A stretch of DNA of 64,000 nt. Source: Holophagales bacterium (lineage in GTDB: Bacteria; Acidobacteriota; Thermoanaerobaculia; Multivoradales; Multivoraceae). The notes under the pieces were generated by a model. The model searched no databases and was not told where the DNA came from. It saw nothing but the letters and a program-made list of their open reading frames with translations. The stretch is from NCBI GenBank assembly GCA_009836625.1, contig VXVC01000004.1, positions 513,037 to 577,036 on the forward strand, given 5' to 3'. Positions 45,055 to 54,784 of this stretch are shown piece by piece (position 1 is the stretch's first letter; each line of letters begins with the position of its first letter). Both the position numbers and the translations under genes were made by a program.

Positions 45055-45618
45055 CTACTCCCCCAACCTGGCGGCCAGGGCGACTACGTGGGTGTCTTCC
45101 ACACCCAGCGCGTTTAGTGCGGTGTCCAGATCGCGGACGTAGTCGGCGTTGGTGCCGCTCGGGCCTGTGGCCAGTATGACCTGGGACGCAATCTCGTCGA
45201 TTGGCGCTGGACCCGCGTAGTTTCGGTTGCCGGGCCAGCCCTGATAGGTGAGGCCTGCGACGACCTGCGGCGATGCCGGCGAGGGGGCCAGCGCTTGCTC
45301 GACAAGCGTGTGCAGTTCGACTTCGATCTCCATGCGGACGTAGCCGCCGCGCTCGCGCACGTCCAGATCGGCGAGGATGGCGTCGGCGTCCGCTTCGGCG
45401 AGGCGGTACACCATCCCCCAGCAGCAATCCTCCGGCGCGGGCACCAGGGTGACCACCCGGCCGGGACGCCAGGGTTCGCCGCGGTGGTCGGTCGACCACT
45501 GCCAGAAACGCCGGGTCCAGCCTCGGACGCGGGCGGGCCGGCGCTCCACGAAGGGGATCGCCGGGCGGAAGATCAGGGAGCCGTAGCCGAAGAGCCAGAC
45601 GGGTTGCGCCGCGGACAT
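45055..45618 (-). CDS. ChaC-like gamma-glutamylcyclotransferase
   Basis: VWLFGYGSLIFRPAIPFVERRPARVRGWTRRFWQWSTDHRGEPWRPGRVVTLVP; ERGGYVR. Confidence 0.88.
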   Translation of the reverse strand: MSAAQPVWLFGYGSLIFRPAIPFVERRPARVRGWTRRFWQWSTDHRGEPWRPGRVVTLVPAPEDCCWGMVYRLAEADADAILADLDVRERGGYVRMEIEVELHTLVEQALAPSPASPQVVAGLTYQGWPGNRNYAGPAPIDEIASQVILATGPSGTNADYVRDLDTALNALGVEDTHVVALAARLGE

Positions 45619-45676
45619 GGCGGAGGATGCTAGCGGCCCGTTCAAAGCGGTCGCCGCTGCGCGGCGGGTTCTACCT

Positions 45677-45696
45677 CGCGGGTCAGAAGACCCGCG
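45677..45696. repeat. Palindrome copy 1, cgcgggtc-agaa-gacccgcg
   Basis: 8-bp perfect stem, related to 54751-54768. Confidence 0.6.
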
Positions 45697-45741
45697 CCAC
45701 ATGATAGCTTGCGCGGCCCGTTTTCCCCCGACCAACCGCCC

Positions 45742-46695
45742 ATGCGCCACCTCTTCGTCATCGATCCGATCGAGCGTCTCGACCCCGAGAAGGACACGAC
45801 GATCGCGTTCCTGCGCGAGGCGGATCGCCGGGGTCACGAACTCGCCGTCTGTACGATCGACACCCTGGAACTCGGGGCCGACGGCCGGCCGCGGGCGGAG
45901 GCGATTCCCGCCCGTACCGTCGACCCGATCTCCGGCGAACCCTGGTACGAGATCGGGGCCGGCCGGGCGGCCTTTCTCGACGAGTTCGACGTCGTCTGGA
46001 TGCGGAAGGATCCACCCTTCGACATGGCGTTCTTCTACGCCACCCACCTGCTCTCCATGGTGGCGAAGAGCACCCTGGTGGTGAACGACCCGCTGTCGCT
46101 TCGCGACGCCAACGAGAAGCTGTTCGCGCTTCGGTTCCCGGCCGTCTGCCCGCCGGCGCGGGTGTCCCGGCGCATCGCGGAGTTGCTGGCCTTCCAGGAG
46201 GAGATGGGCGGCGAGATGATCGTCAAGCCGCTCGACGGCGCCGGAGGTGAGGGCATCTTCCACCTGAAGGCCGGCGACCGGAACACCAGCGCGATCCTGG
46301 AGGTCGCGACGGGCCACGAGAGCCGCTACATCATGGCGCAGCGCTACCTGCCGGAGATCCGGCAGGGCGACAAGCGGGTCATTCTGGTCGAAGGCGAGGC
46401 GCTCGGCGCCGTGCTCAGGGTGCCGGCCGAGGGTGAGTCGCGGGCGAACTTCCACGTCGGCGGCCAGCCGGCGGCCACGGAGGTGGACGACCGCGACCGC
46501 GAGATCGCCGCGGCGATCGGGCCGGAGCTCGTTCGGCTCGGGATCGTCTTCGCCGGCATCGACGTGATCGGCGGCTGGCTGACCGAGGTCAACGTGACGA
46601 GCCCCACCGGCCTGCGCGAGATCGCCGATCTGGGCGGACCGCGCCTCGAGGTCGACGTGCTGGACGCGGTCGAGAACCGGCGCAACGCCGGCTGA
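45742..46695 (+). CDS. gshB: Glutathione synthetase
   Basis: MRHLFVIDPIERLDPEKDTTIAFLREADRRGHEL; VWMRKDPPFDMAFFYATHLL; VKPLDGAGGEGIF; VNVTSPTGLREI. Confidence 0.92.
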   Translation: MRHLFVIDPIERLDPEKDTTIAFLREADRRGHELAVCTIDTLELGADGRPRAEAIPARTVDPISGEPWYEIGAGRAAFLDEFDVVWMRKDPPFDMAFFYATHLLSMVAKSTLVVNDPLSLRDANEKLFALRFPAVCPPARVSRRIAELLAFQEEMGGEMIVKPLDGAGGEGIFHLKAGDRNTSAILEVATGHESRYIMAQRYLPEIRQGDKRVILVEGEALGAVLRVPAEGESRANFHVGGQPAATEVDDRDREIAAAIGPELVRLGIVFAGIDVIGGWLTEVNVTSPTGLREIADLGGPRLEVDVLDAVENRRNAG

Positions 46696-46699
46696 TCCG

Positions 46700-48067
46700 T
46701 CAGCGGAGCGTGACGAACTCCTCGGCCGAGGTCGGGTGGATCGCCATCGCGGCGTCGAAGTCGTCCTTCGTCGCGCCCATCTTCACCGCTACCGCGAGGC
46801 CCTGGATGATCTCCGGCGCGTCCGCGCCCAGCATGTGGGCGCCGAGGACGCGGCCGCTGGAACGGTCGACGATCAGCTTGACCAGGGTGCGCTCCTGGTT
46901 GTCGGTCAGCGTCAGCTTGAGGGGACGGAACCGGCTCCGGTAGACGTCGACCTCACCGTAGCGGGCTCTCGCGACCTCCTCGGTCAGGCCGACAGCGCCG
47001 AGGGGCGGCTGGCTGAAGACAGCAGTCGCCACCGTTTCGTGGTCGACCGGAGTCGGCTCCCCGGCGAACAGGGTCCGAGCCAGGCACATCGCCTCGTGGA
47101 TCGCAACCGGAGTCAGGTTCAGACGGTCCGTGACGTCCCCGATCGCCCAGATGTTCGGCACGTTGCTACGCGAAAACTCGTCGACGACGATCTCGCCCTG
47201 CTCACCGAGCTCCACGCCGCAGTTCTCCAGTCCCAGGTCGGCGACCAGGGGCCGGCGGCCGGTGGCGTAGAGCACTTCGCCGCAGTCGACCGTGCCGCCA
47301 TCGTCGAGGTGGAGTCGCAGACGACCGTCCCCGCTTCCCGGCAGCTCTTCGATCGACTCCACCTCGCAGTCGAACCGGAGGTCGATCCCCCGCGACTTCA
47401 TCTCCTCAGCCAGACGCGTGCGAATTTCCTCGTCGAATCCGCGCAGGAACAGCGGACCGCGGTAGATCAGGGTCACCCGACAGCCGAGGCCGGCGAAGAT
47501 GCCCGCGAACTCGACACCGATGTAGCCGCCGCCGACGACTGCCACGCACTCCGGAAGGCGCTCGATGTGAAAGGCCTCGTTCGAGCTGATCGCGTGTTTG
47601 ATGCCCGGAACAGGCGGCATGTCCGGCCAACTGCCGACGGCGATCAGGATCTGGCCCGCCGTCACCCGCGGCCGGCCTCCATCGGCCCCGTCGATCTCCA
47701 CCGTGTGCGGATCGAGGAGCCGCGCCCGGCCCTCGAACAGCTCCACGCCGGCTCCGTCGAGCAGGCCACGGTAGATCCCGTTGAGCCGCTCGATCTCCCG
47801 GTTCTTGTTCGCGATGAGCTGGCCCCAGTCGAAAGCGGGCTGCCCCGCCGTCCAGCCGAAACCCGAGGCCTCGCGGTAGTGATCGGCAAAGGCCGAAGCG
47901 CAGACGAGCAGCTTCTTCGGCACGCAGCCCACGTTGACGCAGGTGCCGCCCAGGTAGCGCTCTTCGGCCACCGCCACCCGGGCGCCGTAGCCGGCAGCCA
48001 TCCGGCTGGCGCGTACGCCGCCGGAGCCCGCGCCGATCACGAACAGGTCGTAGTCGTAGTCCGTCAT
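46700..48067 (-). CDS. gor: Glutathione-disulfide reductase
   Basis: YDLFVIGAGSGGVRASRMAAGYGARVAVAEERYLGGTCVNVGCVPKKLLV redox motif; C-terminal LGAHMLGADAPEIIQGLAVAVKMGATKDDFDAAMAIHPTSAEEFVTLR. Confidence 0.92.
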   Translation of the reverse strand: MTDYDYDLFVIGAGSGGVRASRMAAGYGARVAVAEERYLGGTCVNVGCVPKKLLVCASAFADHYREASGFGWTAGQPAFDWGQLIANKNREIERLNGIYRGLLDGAGVELFEGRARLLDPHTVEIDGADGGRPRVTAGQILIAVGSWPDMPPVPGIKHAISSNEAFHIERLPECVAVVGGGYIGVEFAGIFAGLGCRVTLIYRGPLFLRGFDEEIRTRLAEEMKSRGIDLRFDCEVESIEELPGSGDGRLRLHLDDGGTVDCGEVLYATGRRPLVADLGLENCGVELGEQGEIVVDEFSRSNVPNIWAIGDVTDRLNLTPVAIHEAMCLARTLFAGEPTPVDHETVATAVFSQPPLGAVGLTEEVARARYGEVDVYRSRFRPLKLTLTDNQERTLVKLIVDRSSGRVLGAHMLGADAPEIIQGLAVAVKMGATKDDFDAAMAIHPTSAEEFVTLR

Positions 48068-48131
48068 GGCCGCAACGCTAGCGCCCCGAAACCCCTCGCA
48101 GGCTCGGTGTTTCGGCCCATCCCGTCCTCGC

Positions 48132-48187
48132 CTGGGAGCTTGCGCCCCGGAACCTTACCCGTAGCGTTCCGCGGCGCAAGCTCCCAG
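48132..48187. repeat. Long near-perfect palindrome in the gor/DUF368 divergent spacer
   Basis: ctgggagcttgcgcc (48132-48146) / ggcgcaagctcccag (48173-48187), perfect 15 bp, then cggaac/gttccg after one mismatch. Confidence 0.75.
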
Positions 48188-48232
48188 ACCGATCGGGCAC
48201 CAGATCGCCAAGCGCCCTTAGACTCCGTCCGA

Positions 48233-49141
48233 ATGGCCGGCAATCAGAGGAAGTCCGTCGCCTCCTGGGCGCCTCGCGCGGTCGCGGGTGGCGTTCTGAT
48301 GGGCCTCGCCAACCTGGTGCCGGGAATCAGTGGTGGCACCATGCTGCTAGCGGTCGGCATCTACCCCAGCTTCATCGAGGCGGTGGCGGACACGACCCGG
48401 TTGCGCCTGCGGCTTCAGCCGCTGCTGCTGCTGGCAGTGGTCGCCGCGTCCGGCGGTCTGGCGATCCTCCTCCTGGCGGGTGTCCTGCGCGATCTCGTGG
48501 TGCATCACCGCTGGATCACGTACAGCGCCTTCATCGGCCTGACGCTGGGCGGCTTGCCGCTGGTCTGGCGTCTCGCTCAACCGACTGTCCGTGCGTTCTG
48601 GGGCGGCGCGGCCGGCGGCTTCGCCGTCATGGCCGGGCTCGCCCTGCTCCAAAGCGACCCCACCGCGACGGGATCGACCAGCAGCGGACCGTTTCTGCTC
48701 GCGGTCGCTGGAGCGGCGGGCGCCGCCGCGATGATTCTGCCGGGTGTGAGCGGCGCCTACCTGCTCCTGGCCCTCGGCCAGTACGAGCCGATCCTCGGCG
48801 CCATCGAACAGGTGCTCGAAGGACTCAGCGGTCTGAACTCCCAACCGATCGCCGAAGCGACAGTAGTCCTGCTGCCGGTACTCGTGGGCATCGTCGTCGG
48901 CGCAACGGTCATCAGCAATGCCGTGCGGTTCGCGCTGCGACGTTTCCGTCAGGCGACGCTGGGAGTGCTGATGGGGCTCCTCCTGGGAGCCGTCGTCGGC
49001 CTCTGGCCGTTCGAGAACCCGGCCTCCCCAGCACCGCTGCAGGCCGCATCGGCTTTGGGACTCGCCGGCGCCGGCTTCGTCCTGACCTGGACGATCAGCC
49101 GGTTGGGCACGACGCGTACGGACTCGTCCGGCCAGCGTTAG
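48233..49141 (+). CDS. DUF368 family (PopT-like) polytopic membrane protein
   Basis: GVLMGLANLVPGISGGTMLLAVGIYPSFIEA and repeat half GAAGAAAMILPGVSGAYLLLALGQYEPIL. Confidence 0.88.
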   Translation: MAGNQRKSVASWAPRAVAGGVLMGLANLVPGISGGTMLLAVGIYPSFIEAVADTTRLRLRLQPLLLLAVVAASGGLAILLLAGVLRDLVVHHRWITYSAFIGLTLGGLPLVWRLAQPTVRAFWGGAAGGFAVMAGLALLQSDPTATGSTSSGPFLLAVAGAAGAAAMILPGVSGAYLLLALGQYEPILGAIEQVLEGLSGLNSQPIAEATVVLLPVLVGIVVGATVISNAVRFALRRFRQATLGVLMGLLLGAVVGLWPFENPASPAPLQAASALGLAGAGFVLTWTISRLGTTRTDSSGQR

Positions 49142-49208
49142 CTGCCGCCCCGTGCTGCGCTACAGTCGCGGCCCCTTCCCGTTTCCAGATCGACGGAGGT
49201 TCCCGACG

Positions 49209-50537
49209 ATGACTAGCCGTTTCGCCCCATCTCCCTTCGCCGCCCTCCTCGCCGCGGCCGCGCTTCTCCTGTTCGCGACGACCTCCACCCTCGCCGCTGA
49301 CGATCGCACCGTCATCCACGCCGGCTCGCTGGTCGACGTCGAAGCCGGCGAGGTCCTCGGCCGGCACACGATCGTCGTCGAAGGCGAAACGATCACGGCG
49401 GTCGACGAGGGACTCGCCGATCCGAAAGACGGCGACACGTTGATCGACCTGTCCGGCCACACCGTCCTGCCCGGCCTGATGGACATGCACGTCCACCTGA
49501 CCTCGCAGCAGGCGGGCGCCGCCTCCTATCTCGAGCGCTTCCAGCAGACCCCGGCCGACGCGACGGTCAAGGGACTGATCTACGCCAAGCGGACGCTGCT
49601 CGCCGGCTTCACCACCGTCCGCGACGTGGGCGGCGAAACGACGGCGATCCTGGCGGTGCGGAACGCGATCAACCGCGGCGAGATGCCCGGGCCCCGCGTC
49701 TTCGCCGCCACCGCGTCGCTCGCCACCACCGGTGGTCACGGCGACCGGACGAATGGCATGCGACCGGACCTGCAGGGCGACCCCGGCCCCAGGCAGGGCA
49801 TCGTCAACAGCGTCGAGGACGCCCGCAAAGCGGTCCGGCAGCGTTACAAGGAGGGCGCGGACCTGATCAAGATCACCGCCACCGGCGGCGTGCTCAGCCT
49901 GGCCAAGAGCGGCCAGAACCCGCAGTTCACCGAGGAGGAGATCCGGGCGATCGTCGATACCGCGAAGGACTACGGCTTCATGGTCGCGGCCCACGCCCAC
50001 GGGGCCGAAGGCATGAAGCGGGCGATCCGGGCCGGCGTCACGACGATCGAGCACGGCACCTACATGGACGAGGAAGCGTTCGAGCTGATGAAGGAGCACG
50101 GCACCTACTTCGTCCCCACCATCTCGGCTGGCAACTTCGTGGCCGAGAAGGCGGCGGTCCCCGGCTACTTTCCGGAGATCATCCGGCCCAAGGCGGCCGC
50201 CATCGGGCCGGTGATCCAGGACACCTTCGCCAAGGCTCACCGGGCAGGGGTGCCGATCGCCTTCGGCACGGACTGCGGCGTCTGCCCTCACGGCAGCAAC
50301 GCCCAGGAGTTCCTCTACATGGTCGAAGGCGGCATGGCGCCGATGACGGCGATCCAGTCGGCCACGGTCGTCACCGCGAAGCTGCTCGACATCTGGGAAG
50401 AGACCGGCTCGATCACGGCCGGCAAGGCGGCCGACCTGATCGCGGTCGAGGGCGACCCGATCGCCGACGTCACGAAGCTCCAGGACGTCCGCTTCGTCAT
50501 GCGGGTGGGCCGGGTCCACAAGTCGCCGGCTGGCTGA
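49209..50537 (+). CDS. Secreted metal-dependent amidohydrolase (imidazolonepropionase-like)
   Basis: GHTVLPGLMDMHVHLTSQ; TTVRDVGGE; HAHGAEGMKRAIRAGVTTIEHGTYMDEEA; GTDCGVCPHGSNAQEF; signal peptide. Confidence 0.88.
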   Translation: MTSRFAPSPFAALLAAAALLLFATTSTLAADDRTVIHAGSLVDVEAGEVLGRHTIVVEGETITAVDEGLADPKDGDTLIDLSGHTVLPGLMDMHVHLTSQQAGAASYLERFQQTPADATVKGLIYAKRTLLAGFTTVRDVGGETTAILAVRNAINRGEMPGPRVFAATASLATTGGHGDRTNGMRPDLQGDPGPRQGIVNSVEDARKAVRQRYKEGADLIKITATGGVLSLAKSGQNPQFTEEEIRAIVDTAKDYGFMVAAHAHGAEGMKRAIRAGVTTIEHGTYMDEEAFELMKEHGTYFVPTISAGNFVAEKAAVPGYFPEIIRPKAAAIGPVIQDTFAKAHRAGVPIAFGTDCGVCPHGSNAQEFLYMVEGGMAPMTAIQSATVVTAKLLDIWEETGSITAGKAADLIAVEGDPIADVTKLQDVRFVMRVGRVHKSPAG

Positions 50538-50586
50538 GCCGGGATCGACCGGGACGCCGGCGCACCCAGTTCCGCCGCTCAGGCTC

Positions 50587-51378
50587 CTAGCTCCGTCCGC
50601 CGCCGAGGGTGCGCTCCGTGTAGCGCACCCGGGCCGCCTCCGACTCGGCGTCGCCCCTCACCCACTGCAGGGTGTCGCCGTCGGCGAAGTCGGTGGCGCC
50701 GGCCATCGAGCGGGCGACCGCGTTCACATGGTCCTTGGTGATCGCCGCCGGCACCGCGGGCATCGCGGCCAGGGACCGGGCGAGGTCGAGGGTCTCTTCC
50801 TCCAGCCGGTTCGGCGGCACGATCCGGTTGACCATCGGCGCCACCTCGGACGGACCGAAGCGGCGACAGGTGATGATCAGCTCCTTGGTCAGGGCCGGTC
50901 CGAGCTCGCGCACCATCCGCGGCACCCCGCCCCACGCCAGAGGAAGCCCCAGTTCGACCTCGGGAATGAAGAACACGGCGTCCTCGGCCACGACCCGCAG
51001 GTCGCAGGCCGCCATGAGCAGAAAGCCGCCGCCGACCGCGTAGCCCTGGACCTGGGACACGGTCAGCGCCCGCATCTGCTCCAGTGCGTCCATCGCCCGC
51101 CGTCCGAGCTGGCCCGCCTCGCGGCGCTGGCGCCAGTTCAACTCGGTGGCGCCGCCCATCGCCTTCAGGTCGGCCCCGGCGCAGAACGCACGTCCCTCGC
51201 CGCGCAGCACGACCACATCGATCTCGCTCTGATCGTCGAACCAGGCCGCGGCAAGAGCCAACTCGCCCAGCATCGTCCCGTCCACGGCGTTCAGCCGCTC
51301 GGGGCGCGCCAGTGTCAGGAATCCCAGGTTGCCGTCCTTCTCAACCCGGATCGTCTCGAAGTTCGTATGGCCTCCCAT
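50587..51378 (-). CDS. Enoyl-CoA hydratase/isomerase family protein
   Basis: LGFLTLARPERLNAVDGTMLGEL...VVVLRGEGRAFCAGADLKAMGG; GYAVGGGFLLMAACDLRVVAEDAVFFIPEVELGL. Confidence 0.87.
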   Translation of the reverse strand: MGGHTNFETIRVEKDGNLGFLTLARPERLNAVDGTMLGELALAAAWFDDQSEIDVVVLRGEGRAFCAGADLKAMGGATELNWRQRREAGQLGRRAMDALEQMRALTVSQVQGYAVGGGFLLMAACDLRVVAEDAVFFIPEVELGLPLAWGGVPRMVRELGPALTKELIITCRRFGPSEVAPMVNRIVPPNRLEEETLDLARSLAAMPAVPAAITKDHVNAVARSMAGATDFADGDTLQWVRGDAESEAARVRYTERTLGGGRS

Positions 51379-51526
51379 GTACCTCTCCTTCCTGTTTCGA
51401 CGAAGCGCTGTTCGGGCCGCTGCCCCCACGGGCCATCCTGTTCCCCGCCGGGTGCTCTATCATGCCGTCCGGCCGCGGGCACGGCCATGGCCGCGACGCC
51501 GTCCCTCCGAACATCTTCACCCCCGG

Positions 51527-52279
51527 ATGACGTTCCAACTCCAGGTCCTCGGCTGCGGCGACGCATTCAGCAGCGGCGGCCGCCTGCACACCTGTTTCCT
51601 CCTGAGCGGTGAAACGAACGACGGCGCGCTCTCTCCGACTCTGCTCGACTGCGGCGCAACGTCTCTCGCCGCGATGAAGGCTCGAGGCATCGAACCCGCG
51701 ACGATCCGCACGATCCTCATCACCCACCTGCACGGAGACCACTTCGGCGGTCTGCCCTTCCTGTTGAGCGACGCCCACTACCGGGCCCGCCGCGCGACGC
51801 CGCTGACCCTGGCGGGGCCCCCGGGGTTGCGGGAGAGACTCCGCCAGGCGGCGGAGGCTCTCTACCCCGGATCCTCGAGGCGCGAGCTGGCGTTCGAACT
51901 CGAGATCGTCGAACTTCACGAGCGCGAGTTCGTCTCGATCAACGGGCTGCGGGTGATCCCGTTCGAGGTCGTCCACCCGTCCGGCGCGCCGAGCTATGCA
52001 CTCCGTGTCGAGTACGGCGGCCGAACGCTCGTGTTCTCCGGCGACACCGAGTGGACCGAAGCTCTGATCGACGCGGCCGCGGGCGCGGACCTCTTCGTCT
52101 GCGAGTGCAACTTCTACGACCGGCCGGTGCCGAACCACCTGAACTACGTCGAGCTGCTCGCTCAAAGGCGTCGTCTGGACTGCGGCCGGATGCTGCTCAC
52201 ACACCTCGGCGACGACATGCTCGAACGCTCCGACCTTGAGATCGAGGCCGCCGCGGAGGGCCGGACCTACCGGGTCTGA
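51527..52279 (+). CDS. MBL-fold metallo-hydrolase (RNase Z-like)
   Basis: ILITHLHGDHFGGLPFLLSDA; LVFSGDTEWTEAL; CECNFYDR; LTHLGDDM. Confidence 0.87.
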   Translation: MTFQLQVLGCGDAFSSGGRLHTCFLLSGETNDGALSPTLLDCGATSLAAMKARGIEPATIRTILITHLHGDHFGGLPFLLSDAHYRARRATPLTLAGPPGLRERLRQAAEALYPGSSRRELAFELEIVELHEREFVSINGLRVIPFEVVHPSGAPSYALRVEYGGRTLVFSGDTEWTEALIDAAAGADLFVCECNFYDRPVPNHLNYVELLAQRRRLDCGRMLLTHLGDDMLERSDLEIEAAAEGRTYRV

Positions 52280-52356
52280 ACGAGGTTCGACGAGAGGGCG
52301 ACCGGCCTCGTTTTCCCTTGCTACACTCCGCGTCCGAAACTGACCACGGAGCAGCC

Positions 52357-53472
52357 ATGAACTTCGATTTCTCGGATGCCCAGAAGGCATTGAAACAGCA
52401 GACGCGCGACTTCCTGCGCGCCGCCTGCGACACGACCGTGCCCCGGCGGGTGCTGGAGGATACGGACGAACCGTTCGCCCGCGATCTGTGGAGTCAGATC
52501 TGCGCCAACGAGTCTCCCGGAATCGCGATCCCCGAGGAGTACGGCGGTATCGGCTTCGGCTATCTCGAACTCTGCGTCGTGGCCGAGGAGATGGGCCGCG
52601 CGATCGCGCCGGTTCCCTTCTCGTCGTCCGTCTACCTAGCCGCCGAAGCGATTCTCCAGGGCGGGTCGGACGAGCAGAAGGAGAGACTGCTGCCCAGGCT
52701 CGCCTCGGGTGAGAGCATCGGCACCTTCGCCCTCTCCGAAGGCCCAGGCCAGGCCACGGTGGCGAACCTCCAGGCCACGCTCAGGGACGGCCGGCTGTCC
52801 GGCGCGAAGATGCCGGTGCCCGACGGCGACGTGGCAGACATCTGCGTCGTCGTCGCCAGGGACGGAGACGGCGCCTCGCTGGCGGTCGTCGACCTCGCCT
52901 CCGAAGGGGTCTCCCGCGAGCCGGTCGACACTCTCGACCCCTCCCGTTCCCACGCCAGGATCACCTTCGACGGTGCCGAGGCGGAGTTGCTCGGCGAAGC
53001 CGGCCAGGGCTGGGCAGTCAAGGACGCCGTGTTCGACCGCGCCGCGGTCCTGTTCTCCATGGAACAGCTCGGCGGCGCCGACGCCTGCCTCCAGATGGCG
53101 ATCGGCTACGCCAAGGGCCGCTACGCGTTCGGCCGGCCGATCGGCTCCTTCCAGGCGATCAAGCACAAGCTCGCCGACATGTACATCAAGAACGAACTCG
53201 CCCGGGCGAACTGCTACTACGGCGCCTGGGCGCTGTCGACCGACGCGCCCGAGCTGCCGGTCGCGGCTGCCGCGGCCCGTGTCGCCGCCACCCAGGCCTT
53301 CCACTTCGCCTCGAAGGAGAACATCCAGACCCACGGCGGCATCGGCTTCACCTGGGAGTCCGATTGCCACCTCTACTACCGCCGCTCCAAGCTGCTCGCG
53401 CTCAGCATCGGCAGCGAAAGGGTGTGGAAGGACCGGTTGATCTCCGGTCTGGAACGGCAGGAGGCCGCCTGA
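52357..53472 (+). CDS. Acyl-CoA dehydrogenase (pair B, smaller subunit type)
   Basis: GIAIPEEYGGIGFGYLELCVVAEEMGRAIAPVPF; IQTHGGIGFTWESDCHLYYRRSKLL. Confidence 0.87.
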   Translation: MNFDFSDAQKALKQQTRDFLRAACDTTVPRRVLEDTDEPFARDLWSQICANESPGIAIPEEYGGIGFGYLELCVVAEEMGRAIAPVPFSSSVYLAAEAILQGGSDEQKERLLPRLASGESIGTFALSEGPGQATVANLQATLRDGRLSGAKMPVPDGDVADICVVVARDGDGASLAVVDLASEGVSREPVDTLDPSRSHARITFDGAEAELLGEAGQGWAVKDAVFDRAAVLFSMEQLGGADACLQMAIGYAKGRYAFGRPIGSFQAIKHKLADMYIKNELARANCYYGAWALSTDAPELPVAAAAARVAATQAFHFASKENIQTHGGIGFTWESDCHLYYRRSKLLALSIGSERVWKDRLISGLERQEAA

Positions 53473-54698
53473 TGGACTTCAACGACACTCCCGAACAGGC
53501 CGCGTACCGCGCGGAGGTCCGCGCCTGGCTCGGCGCCAACGCGGAACCGCGCAAGGACCGCCCCAGCGTCAGCCGCCGGCTCGACGCCGAGGAGGGCCTC
53601 GCCCTCGCCAAGGCGTGGCAGGCCAGGAAGGCGGACGCCGGCTACGCCTGCCGTCACTGGCCGGTCGCGCATGGCGGCCAGGGCCGGCCGATGATCGAGA
53701 CGATCATCTACGACCAGGAAGAGGCGAACTTCGACGTCCCGACCGGCTTCTTCAGCATCGGTCTCGGCATGTGCGGCCCGGTCATGGCGCAGTACGCGAC
53801 CCAGGAGCAACAGGCCCGCTTCATTCCGCCGCTGATGCGCGGCGAAGAGGTCTGGTGCCAGTTGTTCTCGGAGCCCGCGGCAGGGTCCGACGTCGCCGGT
53901 CTGCGCACCCGCTGCCACCGCGACGGCGATGACTGGGTGGTCAACGGCCAGAAGGTCTGGACCTCAGGGGCCCACTACTCCGACTGGGGCATCCTGGTCG
54001 CGCGCCATGATTCGTCGCTTCCCAAGCACAAGGGCCTGACCTTCTTCTTCATCGACATGAAGTCGCCCGGAATCGACATCAAGCCGATCAAGCAGATCAA
54101 CGGCGGCTCCAACTTCAACGAGGTGTTCTTCACGAACGTCCGGGTGCCGGACAGCCAGCGCCTCGGCGCGATCGGCGAAGGCTGGCAGGTGGCGATCACC
54201 ACCCTGATGAACGAGCGCCTCGCCGTCGGCGACGCACCGCCGCCGGACTTCCGTGAAGTGATGAAACTCGCCGCCGCCTGCGAACTCGACGGCCGGCCCG
54301 CCCTCGAGGACTCGTTGGTCCGCGAGAAGATCGCCGACTGGTACATCGAGTCGATGGGCATGAAGCACACGAAGGCGCGCACCATGACGGCACTCTCCCA
54401 AGGCAAGGTGCCGGGACCCGAGAACTCGATCGGCAAGGTGGTCTCCGCCTCGAAGCTGCAGAACGTGTCCTCGTTCGGCGCGGACCTGATGGACATGGGA
54501 GGCGTGATCACGGACCCTTCCCTCATGCCGTCCTCGGCCTTGTTCCAGCAGTCCTTCCTCTACAGCCCCGGCCTCCGCATCGCAGGTGGCACGGACGAGA
54601 TCCTGCGCAACATCATCGCCGAACGCGTCCTCGGCCTCCCCGGCGAGATCCGCGTCGACCGCGACGTCCCGTACAGCGACATCCCGACGGGGAACTGA
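53472..54698 (+). CDS. Acyl-CoA dehydrogenase (pair B, larger subunit type)
   Basis: WCQLFSEPAAGSDVAGL; VNGQKVWTSGAHYSDWGILVAR; IAGGTDEILRNIIAERVLGLPGE; ATG overlaps previous TGA (TGATG). Confidence 0.88.
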   Translation: MDFNDTPEQAAYRAEVRAWLGANAEPRKDRPSVSRRLDAEEGLALAKAWQARKADAGYACRHWPVAHGGQGRPMIETIIYDQEEANFDVPTGFFSIGLGMCGPVMAQYATQEQQARFIPPLMRGEEVWCQLFSEPAAGSDVAGLRTRCHRDGDDWVVNGQKVWTSGAHYSDWGILVARHDSSLPKHKGLTFFFIDMKSPGIDIKPIKQINGGSNFNEVFFTNVRVPDSQRLGAIGEGWQVAITTLMNERLAVGDAPPPDFREVMKLAAACELDGRPALEDSLVREKIADWYIESMGMKHTKARTMTALSQGKVPGPENSIGKVVSASKLQNVSSFGADLMDMGGVITDPSLMPSSALFQQSFLYSPGLRIAGGTDEILRNIIAERVLGLPGEIRVDRDVPYSDIPTGN

Positions 54699-54705
54699 GA
54701 ATGGA

Positions 54706-54768
54706 GCCGGCCTGACGGCCGGCACGTCTTTCCGGCCGCCTACGGCGGCAGCGGGTCAGGAGACCCGC
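54706..54768. terminator. Three consecutive hairpins between convergent genes; third is palindrome copy 2
   Basis: gccggcc-tgac-ggccggc (54706-54723), gccgcc-tac-ggcggc, gcgggtc-agga-gacccgc (54751-54768). Confidence 0.55.
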
Positions 54769-54784
54769 GCACCAGGGCGGCGCG

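Noticed and set aside
46736-48232. Upstream part of the 801-aa plus-strand ORF (46736..49141)
   Set aside because: Antisense to gor; the real gene is the DUF368 protein starting at 48233.
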